Shown here: positions 34,088-41,401 of the stretch, one piece after another
Layout of the letters: each line of letters begins with the position of its first letter
Position numbering within the stretch: position 1 is the stretch's first letter
Source of the DNA: Pseudomonadota bacterium
GTDB taxonomy: Bacteria; Desulfobacterota; Desulfovibrionia; Desulfovibrionales; Desulfovibrionaceae
DNA length: 64,000 nt
NCBI GenBank assembly: GCA_023419375.1
Contig: JAEZYD010000047.1
Location: 1 to 64,000 of the forward strand
Direction of reading: 5' to 3'
Made by a program: the position numbers and the translations under genes
The notes under the pieces: model-generated
The model's database searches: none
Told to the model about the DNA's origin: nothing
What the model saw: only the letters and a program-made list of their open reading frames with translations

Positions 34088-34465
34088 TTAATGCCCGCCG
34101 CCGCAGGTATGTTCGGGGGTGAATTCCGTAAGTTTGCCCTGGCAAAATGCCTGCACGGCCATGCCCACGGTGGGCTGGTTGCCTGCAAAATACACGCTGA
34201 TGCCCATCTGGTTGAAGCCCATGAGGGGGCGCATGCCCATGCCGCCAGCAAGAAGCGCATTGACGCCGTGGGAGGCCAGATACTGCACCGGGGCCATGCA
34301 GCCGCCCTGCTGGTGCGGGATGGATTCAAGGGTGGACTGGGCGGCTACCTGACCGTTTTCCAGTTCCACGATGGTGTAAATATCGCAATGTCCAAAATGC
34401 ATACCCATACCGGAATCCATGCCGCCGGGCATTTGCGAAGGAATTGCCAGAATAGTCTTGCTCAT
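34088..34465 (-). CDS. NifX/NafY-type metallocofactor protein (orange-protein family)
   Basis: A 125-residue single-domain protein: PSQMPGGMDSGMGMHFGHCD, then GGCMAPVQYLASHGVNALLA, GGMGMRPLMGFNQMGISVYF and the His/Cys tail PEHTCGGGH. In Desulfovibrio the orange protein of this family binds a Mo-Cu sulfide cluster. The Cys in FGHC, the GGC and the tail are plausible ligands. Confidence 0.82.
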   Translation of the reverse strand: MSKTILAIPSQMPGGMDSGMGMHFGHCDIYTIVELENGQVAAQSTLESIPHQQGGCMAPVQYLASHGVNALLAGGMGMRPLMGFNQMGISVYFAGNQPTVGMAVQAFCQGKLTEFTPEHTCGGGH

Positions 34466-34477
34466 GATGCTTTCCTT

Positions 34478-35401
34478 TTACAGGTGGTTTATGCCGCCTT
34501 GCCGCCCCGGTTGCGCAGCAAGAGCGCACACGCGCTCCCAGGCTGCCGCCAGGGTGTCGGCAAGGGGTTGGGTAAGGATTGAAATTTCTTCGGTCAGGGC
34601 CTGACGCCGCACCATGGCCTGCGTCACCAGCGGGCTGAAGGGCAGCTCGCCCACCACATGGTGTCCGCCCTCTGCGGCCACTGCGTGTATGCGGGCGGCT
34701 TCTTCCGCGTTCAGGTCGGCCTTGTTGATGAGCACCGCCACGGGAATGCGGAAATGCGCGCACAGCTCCGCCACGCGGGCAAAATCATGCCGCCCCGAGG
34801 GAGTGGGTTCCACCACAGCTACGGCCAGAGCCGCGCCGGAAAGGGAGCTGATTACAGGGCAGCCCACCCCCGGCGAACCGTCGCAGAGCACAAGGTCTGC
34901 GCCCATCCTGGTCGCCTTGTCGCGTGCCTGACGCTTGAGCAGGGCCACAAGCCTGCCGGAATTTTCCTGCCCGGGGTCAAGCTGCGCATGTACAAAGGGG
35001 CCAAAACGCGTGTCGCTGACATACCACGCGCCGCAAGTCCGCTCGGGAAACTCCACAGCGTGCACCGGGCAAAGCTTGTGGCACACGCCGCAGCCTTCGC
35101 AACCCAGCTCGTCTATGGAATACACGCCATCTTCAAGCCGCACGGCGTCAAAACGGCACAACTCGGCGCAACGCCCGCAGGTTGTGCAAAGCTCAGGGTT
35201 GATGCGGGCCGTATTGCCGGAAATAAAAACTTCCTTCTGCTGGACTTGCGGGTTCAGCAGAATATGCATGTCCGGCACGTCCACATCCAGATCGCAGAGC
35301 ACGGCCTTTTGCCCCTGCGCATGCGCCAACGCGGCAAATGCGGCGCAGACGGTGGTTTTGCCCGTACCGCCCTTGCCGCTGATAACAACTATCTCACGCA
35401 T
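34478..35401 (-). CDS. MinD-type ATPase with two 4Fe-4S clusters (Orp complex, second copy)
   Basis: A 307-residue P-loop ATPase. The deviant Walker A GKGGTGKTT is at residues 9-17. A ferredoxin insert carries CTTCGRCAELC and CEGCGVCHKLC followed by Pro. Then LCDGSPGVGCPVISSLSGA is the switch II region. The layout matches the paired FeS-ParA proteins of the Desulfovibrio orange-protein complex (DVU2103/DVU2104 type). ATG 35401 overlaps the upstream stop by eight bases. Confidence 0.88.
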   Translation of the reverse strand: MREIVVISGKGGTGKTTVCAAFAALAHAQGQKAVLCDLDVDVPDMHILLNPQVQQKEVFISGNTARINPELCTTCGRCAELCRFDAVRLEDGVYSIDELGCEGCGVCHKLCPVHAVEFPERTCGAWYVSDTRFGPFVHAQLDPGQENSGRLVALLKRQARDKATRMGADLVLCDGSPGVGCPVISSLSGAALAVAVVEPTPSGRHDFARVAELCAHFRIPVAVLINKADLNAEEAARIHAVAAEGGHHVVGELPFSPLVTQAMVRRQALTEEISILTQPLADTLAAAWERVCALAAQPGRQGGINHL

Positions 35402-36299
35402 GACTGGCCCCCTTGGCAAACTCCGTCAGTCTTGCGGCAAGGTCTGCAAAACGCTGCCGCCATTCCTGACCGGTCGCGCCCTGCGCTTGCGTGGGCGGCA
35501 AGCCGTGGGCATAGGCGTGGGCTGCCTCGCGCTGAAAGGGCAGCTCCGCCAGTATTGGCAGTTTTGCGCCCGCGCACCATGCGCGCAGTTCATCCTCGCA
35601 ATCGGCGTTGCCTTCCATGCCCACGCGGTTCATCACCACGGCAACGGGCCGCCCCAACTGCGCAAAGGCAGCGTGCGCCAGCTTGAAATCATAAAAACCA
35701 AAGGGGGTAGGCTCCGCCACCAGCAGCACGGCGTCCGCGCCGCGCGCAGCCGTCATGGCCGGGCAGCTCACGCCGGGGGGAGCGTCCATGAGCACGTCAG
35801 AGGGATGCCCCGCAAGCAGCTCTGCCAGCTTGCGCTCCTGCGCGCGCAGGAGCGGCGGAGTCATGGCCTCGCCCACGCGGGTGCGGCCCATCAGAAAGGG
35901 AAGTGTTTTGCCGCCAGCGGATACAGAACCCAGCAACAATGCGCCAAGCTCCCGCTGCGCCACGCGCAGCGCCTGTTCCGGGCACACCACAAAACAGCCG
36001 CCGCATCCGTGGCACATATCCTGAAAATACATGGGCTTTGCGCCCATCATGGCAATGGCCCCGTAGGAACACATGGGGCGGCATGCGCCGCAGCCCGTGC
36101 ATTTTTCCTCCACCAGCTCCGGCACTTCAAGATATACCGGTTCCGGCTCCGCGAGGCTTGGGTGCAGCAAGAGGTGCAGATTGGGCGCTTCCACGTCCGC
36201 GTCCACAAGCAACAAGTCGCGCTCCCATTGTCCGGCAAGGCAGGCGGTTACGGTGGTCTTTCCCGCGCCGCCCTTGCCGCTGGCAATCACAATACGCAT
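35394..36299 (-). CDS. MinD-type ATPase with two 4Fe-4S clusters (Orp complex, first copy)
   Basis: A 301-residue paralogue of the next gene. Walker A GKGGAGKTT is at residues 8-16; ferredoxin motifs are CTGCGACRPMC and CHGCGGCFVVC. The switch region DAPPGVSCPAMTAARGADAV is intact. The two copies probably work as a heterodimer that loads or moves a metal cofactor near the cell-division plane, as proposed for the Orp complex. Spacing to the NifX gene is six bases. Confidence 0.88.
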   Translation of the reverse strand: MRIVIASGKGGAGKTTVTACLAGQWERDLLLVDADVEAPNLHLLLHPSLAEPEPVYLEVPELVEEKCTGCGACRPMCSYGAIAMMGAKPMYFQDMCHGCGGCFVVCPEQALRVAQRELGALLLGSVSAGGKTLPFLMGRTRVGEAMTPPLLRAQERKLAELLAGHPSDVLMDAPPGVSCPAMTAARGADAVLLVAEPTPFGFYDFKLAHAAFAQLGRPVAVVMNRVGMEGNADCEDELRAWCAGAKLPILAELPFQREAAHAYAHGLPPTQAQGATGQEWRQRFADLAARLTEFAKGASHA

Positions 36300-36305
36300 A
36301 CGGGC

Positions 36306-36656
36306 CTACTTGTTGGGAGCCGTGGCCGGGCTGACCGAGCCATCGGCAAGGCAGCGCACGGCTTCGCCCACGCTGCGGTTGTCCATGTCCTGATACACGT
36401 CGAGGCCAGCCGCCTTGAGGGCCGTAAAAGCCTTGGGCCCCACATAACCGCTCATGACGGCCTGCACGCCCAGCCCCGCAAGCCGCTCAGCAGTCTGGAT
36501 GCCCGCGCCCTGCGCCGCCGCCTGCGATGCGCCGTTGTCCACATAATCTGCCTGCATGGTGTCCATATCCACGATCACAAATCCGCCAGCCCTGCCGAAC
36601 CGTGGATCAACCTGCGATTCCAACCCCGGCCCTTCGCTTGAAACGGCTACTTTCAT
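36306..36656 (-). CDS. NifX-type metallocofactor protein, first gene of the Orp-like operon
   Basis: A 116-residue protein: VAVSSEGPGLESQVDPRFGR, VDNGASQAAAQGAGIQTAER and VMSGYVGPKAFTALKAAGLD are standard for the dinitrogenase iron-molybdenum cofactor family. It lacks cysteines entirely, unlike the other two NifX domains here, so any cofactor binding would need other ligands. It leads the operon behind a sigma-70 promoter with an overlapping inverted repeat. Confidence 0.83.
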   Translation of the reverse strand: MKVAVSSEGPGLESQVDPRFGRAGGFVIVDMDTMQADYVDNGASQAAAQGAGIQTAERLAGLGVQAVMSGYVGPKAFTALKAAGLDVYQDMDNRSVGEAVRCLADGSVSPATAPNK

Positions 36657-36680
36657 GGCTACTCCCTTGCTCGTTATTTT

Positions 36681-36718
36681 TGCTCAAATGAGCATAATCC
36701 TGTACGCAAAAATGTCAA
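36681..36718 (-). promoter_or_regulatory. Promoter and operator of the Orp-like operon
   Basis: On the minus strand TTGACA (36718-36713) and TATGCT (36696-36691) are 16 bases apart. The inverted repeat TGCTCA-2-TGAGCA (36681-36694) covers the -10 box, as expected for a repressor site. No sigma-54 promoter was seen, although the D. vulgaris orp operons are reported to use sigma-54. Confidence 0.6.
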
Positions 36719-36730
36719 CACCATAAAGAA

Positions 36731-36781
36731 TCCGCCGCACCAACTTTTGCTGATACGGCGGACATGCCGCCACATGGCGGC
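36731..36781 (-). terminator. Tandem hairpins after the dehydrogenase gene
   Basis: GCCGCC-ACAT-GGCGGC (36766-36781) and TCCGCCG...CGGCGGA (36731-36737/36756-36762) lie 18 bases and more after the stop at 36799. T tracts are poor, so strength is uncertain. Confidence 0.45.
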
Positions 36782-36798
36782 CCGGGGGGATGTAGAAA

Positions 36799-37875
36799 CT
36801 ACTTGTGCACGTAATGATCCAGCGGCTTTACCCTGTAGGTGTTGACCGGCATGAGGTCGGTGGTCACGTAGCCCGGCGCGGCGTTAATAAGGTCTGGTAT
36901 GCGGTTGACAATGGTGGCGCAGGTCAGTTCCACCGTGGCGGGGCGGGTAATGACCACCTGCGTATCCGGCTCGCCCATGAGCGTCCAGTCGTTGCGGTCA
37001 ACCTCGCCGGGGGCGTAAACCTTGCCCACGCATTCGCTCTCTATAACGATGCCTTCCGCCGTTTCCGTGGTCACCACGGCAGACATGCCCGTGGCGTGCC
37101 CGGCGGGGATGGTCATGCCCAGCGTTTCAGAACGCAGCTCGGCGCTGTGGGTCTGGGGCACGCACTTCTGCACCTGGCTTTTGACCGTAAGACCCAGACG
37201 CTCCGCCAGCCAGCCGTTGACGTTCCACATATAGGAGGGCAAAAACTCGCCGCGCTCAATCAACTGCTGACGCTCGGCGGGCGAAATGGCGTCCGCCGAG
37301 GCAATTTCCTTTTCAAAGGCGGGCAGGTCTAGCCCTGCCCCGTGCGCCTTGGCAAGGGCGATGCCATAATCTTCCACATTGTAGCTGGAGCTGCCCTTGA
37401 TCTTGTTGATGGTATGCATGGCCCCGGCCAGGGTGGCGATCAGATTGCCCCAGAACACGTCCTGATAGCCGGAACCGCACACCGTGCAGCCCGTCTTTTT
37501 CGCCATGGCGTCCACCTCGCTCGTGATGGCGGGCGAGGAATTCATGGGGAAGATGGCTTCCTCATTGGTGGTGATGGCGTTGACGCCGTTTCTGGCGCAG
37601 ACCATGAGGGCGTCCACGATATCGCGCATGAGGCTCATGGTGGTGATGATGCAGGCATCGGGCTTGAGCGCGGCCAGCACCTTGTCGGCCTCGTCAGCGT
37701 GATGCACCACAACGCCCCGCTCCGGCCCGCCAATGATGGCGCTGATATCCCGGCCGATCACAGCAGGGTTCACGTCAAAGGCAGCTACAATTTCTGCGCC
37801 TTTTTCATACACGTATCGCATGGAATACTTGGACATCTTTCCGCAACCATACTGGGCAATCCGCAATTTGCTCAT
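36799..37875 (-). CDS. NAD(P)-dependent dehydrogenase, diaminopentanoate dehydrogenase/DapB-like
   Basis: A 358-residue oxidoreductase. The N-terminal Rossmann fold (LRIAQYGCGKMSKYSMRYVY, then EIVAAFDVNP) resembles dihydrodipicolinate reductase. The length and the central VCGSGYQDVFWGNLIATLAG resemble the 2,4-diaminopentanoate dehydrogenase group instead of DapB (~270 residues). The natural substrate is unknown and no ornithine-degradation genes are nearby. AGGAGG before ATG 37875 fixes the start. Confidence 0.7.
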   Translation of the reverse strand: MSKLRIAQYGCGKMSKYSMRYVYEKGAEIVAAFDVNPAVIGRDISAIIGGPERGVVVHHADEADKVLAALKPDACIITTMSLMRDIVDALMVCARNGVNAITTNEEAIFPMNSSPAITSEVDAMAKKTGCTVCGSGYQDVFWGNLIATLAGAMHTINKIKGSSSYNVEDYGIALAKAHGAGLDLPAFEKEIASADAISPAERQQLIERGEFLPSYMWNVNGWLAERLGLTVKSQVQKCVPQTHSAELRSETLGMTIPAGHATGMSAVVTTETAEGIVIESECVGKVYAPGEVDRNDWTLMGEPDTQVVITRPATVELTCATIVNRIPDLINAAPGYVTTDLMPVNTYRVKPLDHYVHK

Positions 37876-37976
37876 GAGTTTCCTCCTGGTTTGGAATGCG
37901 CACAACCTGAAATACGCTTTCAGTTCCACCATACGCGCCGCTTGTGAAAAAACAAGCATGTCACGGATTGAAAAAA

Positions 37977-38930
37977 TTAGCGCTTTGGCAGCCGCACGCC
38001 CAGGGCCACGGCAAGGCCCGTCACAATGGCGGCAGCACCCGCCACATCAGCGGGCAGGATGGGCACGCCCAGCAACAGCGCCGAAAGGGCCAGCCCGCTC
38101 AGAGGATTGAGCATGTTATAGGCAGCCGCCGTGGACGCCCCTTGCGTGCGGATGAGCAGCAGCCACAGGGCCATGCCCAGCAAACTCACCACCGCAAGCC
38201 AGCCAAGCGCCAACAGGGCCGGAATGGAAACTGCAAGAGGCGTCACACTGCTCTGCATGGCCGCAGGGGCAAAACAGAGCATGGCGCAGACTGACATCCA
38301 GAAATTGACGGGCAGCAGCGGCATGCTGCTGTATCTTCCGCGAAAGAGCACCGCACCTGCGGAAAAAGCCACGGTTGCCCCGGCAGCCAGCAGCAGGCCC
38401 TGCACGGCACCACCATCAAGTTCGCCCACGCCCACCATGAGCACAATGCCCGCCAGCGACAGGCCAAAGCCCAGCAATTTTACCGCGCTGAACGATTCCA
38501 GCCCGCGCGCAACGCCCAGCAAAAGGGTGACAAAGGGCGAACAGGATACGATGACAACCACCCAGGGAGGCGTTACCAGTTGCAGGGCGGAGAAACTCAG
38601 CCCCAGATAGGCCACGTTGTTCAACAGGCCAAGCGTGAACCCAGCGCGCAACGCCCTGCCTGCCTGCGGCCCCCACAGGCTTTTGCCGCACAGGAGGCCC
38701 AGCACAAAAACGGTGCCCACAAAACGGTAAAACAGGCTTACGAATGGCCCCATTTCCGTCACCACAATCTTGCCCGCCACAAAGGCTGAGCTCCAGATAA
38801 TGCTGAAGCATACGCCCACAGCCACGTGCCGCCAGTTCAGACGCTTTGGGGCCGAGTTTGCCGCGCTTGCGTTCCCCAATTGGGGCTCGGACGCTTCCAA
38901 CGGCCTTTCAACATTTGCTATTTTTTCCAT
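37977..38930 (-). CDS. EamA/DMT-family transporter
   Basis: A 317-residue protein with ten predicted membrane helices in two EamA repeats. The first repeat begins VGVCFSIIWSSAFVAGKIVV and the second VAFSAGAVLFRGRYSSMPLL. Probably a metabolite exporter. It is divergent from a LysR gene, its likely regulator. Confidence 0.87.
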   Translation of the reverse strand: MEKIANVERPLEASEPQLGNASAANSAPKRLNWRHVAVGVCFSIIWSSAFVAGKIVVTEMGPFVSLFYRFVGTVFVLGLLCGKSLWGPQAGRALRAGFTLGLLNNVAYLGLSFSALQLVTPPWVVVIVSCSPFVTLLLGVARGLESFSAVKLLGFGLSLAGIVLMVGVGELDGGAVQGLLLAAGATVAFSAGAVLFRGRYSSMPLLPVNFWMSVCAMLCFAPAAMQSSVTPLAVSIPALLALGWLAVVSLLGMALWLLLIRTQGASTAAAYNMLNPLSGLALSALLLGVPILPADVAGAAAIVTGLAVALGVRLPKR

Positions 38931-38984
38931 TTTTCGTCCCTACCCTTTGCAACAATATGATTGCGTCCACAGTAGGCGGGGGCT

Positions 38985-39012
38985 TGATAATTTGTAAAAT
39001 TTATTTTTATCA
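38985..39012. promoter_or_regulatory. Candidate LysR-type operator
   Basis: TGATAA (38985-38990) and TTATCA (39007-39012) are perfect inverted arms 16 bases apart in a very AT-rich stretch between the divergent transporter and LysR genes. Confidence 0.5.
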
Positions 39013-39053
39013 TTAACAAATCAGTTCATCTTATTTTAAGGCGGTCAGCAGTT

Positions 39054-39959
39054 ATGGAACTCCCGGCAGACACGCGCAGCATTACCCTTGAACAGATGCG
39101 GGCATTTATTGCCGTGGCCCACTGCCGCAGCTTTCAGAAAGCCGGGGAGCAGCTCTGCCGCAGCCAGTCGGCGGTGACGCAGTCTGTCAAAAAGCTGGAG
39201 GCGCACCTTAACTGCACACTGGTGGAGCGGGGCAACGGGCACACCATTGGCCTCACCACGGCGGGGCAACGCATCTTGCCGGAACTGGAGGATATTCTGC
39301 TGCGCTTTGACGCTGTGCTGCGCGCAGCCCGGCAACCAGAATTGCGGGGCCGCATCACGGTGGGGATCCCGCCAAGTTTCAGCACGGTGGAATTGCAGGC
39401 CGCCGTGGCGCGCCTGCTGGCCCTGAATCCTGACCTTCAGATCGGCGTTATTTCGGCCATGTCTGCGGACATTGACCGCATGCTGGCGGACGGCAGCCTG
39501 GACGTGGCCCTGATCAACCAGTACCGCTTTGACAACAGCCACGCACCCGAGGGCATATTCGAGGTCTTGGCCCAGCAGCCCCTGCACTGGGCCAGCGGCA
39601 GGCACATGGAGCTTGCGCCGACCATGCCCGTACCGTTGGCCACCTACAGCGCGGGCAGCCCCTGGCGCGCCGCCACGCTGGAAACCCTCGCTGCATCAGG
39701 CAGAAGCTATGATTTTGCCTATGTGAGCGCCTCATATGAGAGCCTGTGCAGTTCGGTGCTGGCGGGTTTTGGCATAACCGCCCTGCCCGACTGGGACATG
39801 GCCGGACGCTTTGTCATCCTTGACGGCACGTGCGATCTGCCGCCTCTGCCGCAGGTGCGCACAGTGCTTAAAACCGCCACGTCCAGCCCGGTGCTGCGCC
39901 AGTTTTGCGATTTCATCATGCAGTTACCGTTTTTTAAAAACCTGCGCCCTCGGGCCTGA
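39054..39959 (+). CDS. LysR-family transcriptional regulator
   Basis: A 301-residue LysR protein. The DNA-binding helices are at about residues 10-65 (ITLEQMRAFIAVAHCRSFQK; LCRSQSAVTQSVKKLEAHL). The effector domain starts near 95 (RGRITVGIPPSFSTVELQAA). It probably controls the divergent EamA transporter and itself. Confidence 0.9.
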   Translation: MELPADTRSITLEQMRAFIAVAHCRSFQKAGEQLCRSQSAVTQSVKKLEAHLNCTLVERGNGHTIGLTTAGQRILPELEDILLRFDAVLRAARQPELRGRITVGIPPSFSTVELQAAVARLLALNPDLQIGVISAMSADIDRMLADGSLDVALINQYRFDNSHAPEGIFEVLAQQPLHWASGRHMELAPTMPVPLATYSAGSPWRAATLETLAASGRSYDFAYVSASYESLCSSVLAGFGITALPDWDMAGRFVILDGTCDLPPLPQVRTVLKTATSSPVLRQFCDFIMQLPFFKNLRPRA

Positions 39960-39970
39960 ACGCCGCACGC

Positions 39971-40001
39971 AAAAAGCCCCCGAATCCTGAGATCCGGGGG
40001 C
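39971..40001 (-). terminator. Terminator of the pgk transcript
   Basis: GCCCCCG pairs with CGGGGGC across an 11-base loop. On the minus strand CTTTTTG follows, so it ends the pgk-side transcript, beyond the large palindrome. It may also weakly stop the convergent LysR transcript. Confidence 0.7.
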
Positions 40002-40039
40002 CTGAATCAGCTATGAACGCCGCCGCAGGGCGGCATGGA

Positions 40040-40191
40040 CTAGGGTTTGTTAACTCTATGAGCACTCGTGTTCTCTGCCAGGGAAGGAAGCCTTTTTATG
40101 AATGGAGTGTACTCGCTTTAGTACTCGACCGAAATAAAAAGGTTTCCTGACGCAGACAGAGAGCAAAAGAGCCATAGTGCACAGGCCCTAG
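40040..40191. repeat. Large imperfect palindrome at the pgk stop codon (repeat copy 1)
   Basis: About 152 bases fold on themselves. Outer arms are CTAGGG (40040) and CCCTAG (40186-40191), the latter containing the pgk TAG. The middle arms AGGAAGCCTTTTTAT and ATAAAAAGGTTTCCT differ at one base. The inner arms GTACT/AGTAC enclose CGCTTT. The flanks of the inner stem read GGAG on the left and GACCGA on the right, as in the copy near rpmI. Confidence 0.75.
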
Positions 40192-41357
40192 CCTCTGTCT
40201 TCCAGCGCCGCCACGGAAGGCAACACCTTGCCTTCCAGCAGTTCCAGCGATGCGCCGCCGCCGGTGGAGATATAGCCCATCTTTTCGGACAGGCCGTACT
40301 TTTCCACCGCAGCCACGGAATCACCGCCGCCCACCACCACAAAGGCCTTGGAATCAGCAAGATAGTGCGCCAGTTCCTTGGTGCCTTCACCAAAGGGGTC
40401 AGTTTCAAACGCGCCAACAGGGCCGTTCCACACCACGGTGGCAACCTTGGACAGCAGCTTTTTGTACTGCGCGATCGTGTCGCGGCCCACGTCCAGAATC
40501 ATCTGGTCGGCGGGCACATCGCCCACGGCGCGGGTGGTAGCCGCCTGACCGGGGGCCAGTTCCTCGGCGGTCACAACATCCACGGGCAGGGGCAGTTCCC
40601 TGTTGAGGTTCTTGGCCTGCTCCATGATGCGCTTGGCGTCCGTCACCAGATCTTCCTCGTACAGGGACTTGCCGACCATGTACCCGGCAGCCGCAAGAAA
40701 GGTATTGGCAATGCCGCCGCCCACGATGAGCACGTCCACTTTTTCCAGCAGATTTTCCAGCAGAGCCAGCTTGGTGGACACCTTGGAACCGCCGATGATG
40801 GCAGCAAGCGGGCGGGCGGGATTGTTCAGCACCTTGGCAAAGGCATCAAGCTCCGCCTGAAGCAGCGGCCCGGCGCAGGCAACCCTGGCAACGCGCACCG
40901 CACCCTCGGTGGAGGCATGCGCGCGGTGGGCCGCCCCAAAGGCGTCCATCACATACACATCGCCCAGAGCGGCAAGCTGCGCGGCCAGGGCGGGGTCGTT
41001 CTTTTTCTCGCCCTTGAGAAAACGCACGTTCTCAAGCAGGGTCACAGTGCCGGGAGCCGCCTTGGCTTCTTCCAGCGTGGCGGCGAGGGCAACAGGCTTG
41101 CCCAGCAGCTCGGAAAGGCGGGCAGCCACGGGCTTGAGGGAGAACTGCTCTTCATACTGCCCTTCTGTGGGGCGGCCCAGATGCGAAAGCAGCACCACGC
41201 CCGCGCCTTTTTCAAGGGCCGTGGTAATGGTGGGCAGCGAAGCGCGGATGCGCTTGTCGTTGGATACCTGTCCGTCCTTCATGGGCACGTTCAGGTCTTC
41301 GCGAATCACAACGGTTTTGCCGGTCAGGTCCAGATCCTGCATTTTCTTGATGGGCAT
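40188..41357 (-). CDS. pgk: Phosphoglycerate kinase
   Basis: A 389-residue glycolytic kinase (1,3-bisphosphoglycerate + ADP to 3-phosphoglycerate + ATP). Signature VVIREDLNVPMKDGQV, then LLSHLGRPTEG, GGSKVSTKLALLENLLEKVD, WNGPVGAFE and VVGGGDSVAAVEKYG. Full length. It is the last gene of a minus-strand carbon-metabolism run, and its stop codon lies in a large palindrome. Confidence 0.97.
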   Translation of the reverse strand: MPIKKMQDLDLTGKTVVIREDLNVPMKDGQVSNDKRIRASLPTITTALEKGAGVVLLSHLGRPTEGQYEEQFSLKPVAARLSELLGKPVALAATLEEAKAAPGTVTLLENVRFLKGEKKNDPALAAQLAALGDVYVMDAFGAAHRAHASTEGAVRVARVACAGPLLQAELDAFAKVLNNPARPLAAIIGGSKVSTKLALLENLLEKVDVLIVGGGIANTFLAAAGYMVGKSLYEEDLVTDAKRIMEQAKNLNRELPLPVDVVTAEELAPGQAATTRAVGDVPADQMILDVGRDTIAQYKKLLSKVATVVWNGPVGAFETDPFGEGTKELAHYLADSKAFVVVGGGDSVAAVEKYGLSEKMGYISTGGGASLELLEGKVLPSVAALEDRG

Positions 41358-41401
41358 ATGCGTTCTCCCTGTAAGAGGATTTGCTTCGTTCTGTCGGTCA
41401 G

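Noticed and set aside
36799..37875. DapB (lysine pathway dihydrodipicolinate reductase)
   Set aside because: The protein is ~90 residues longer than DapB and lacks the DapB catalytic His-His-rich loop; only the Rossmann fold is shared.
40118..40444. A 108-codon ORF at the pgk 3' end
   Set aside because: Out-of-frame shadow of pgk running into the palindrome.
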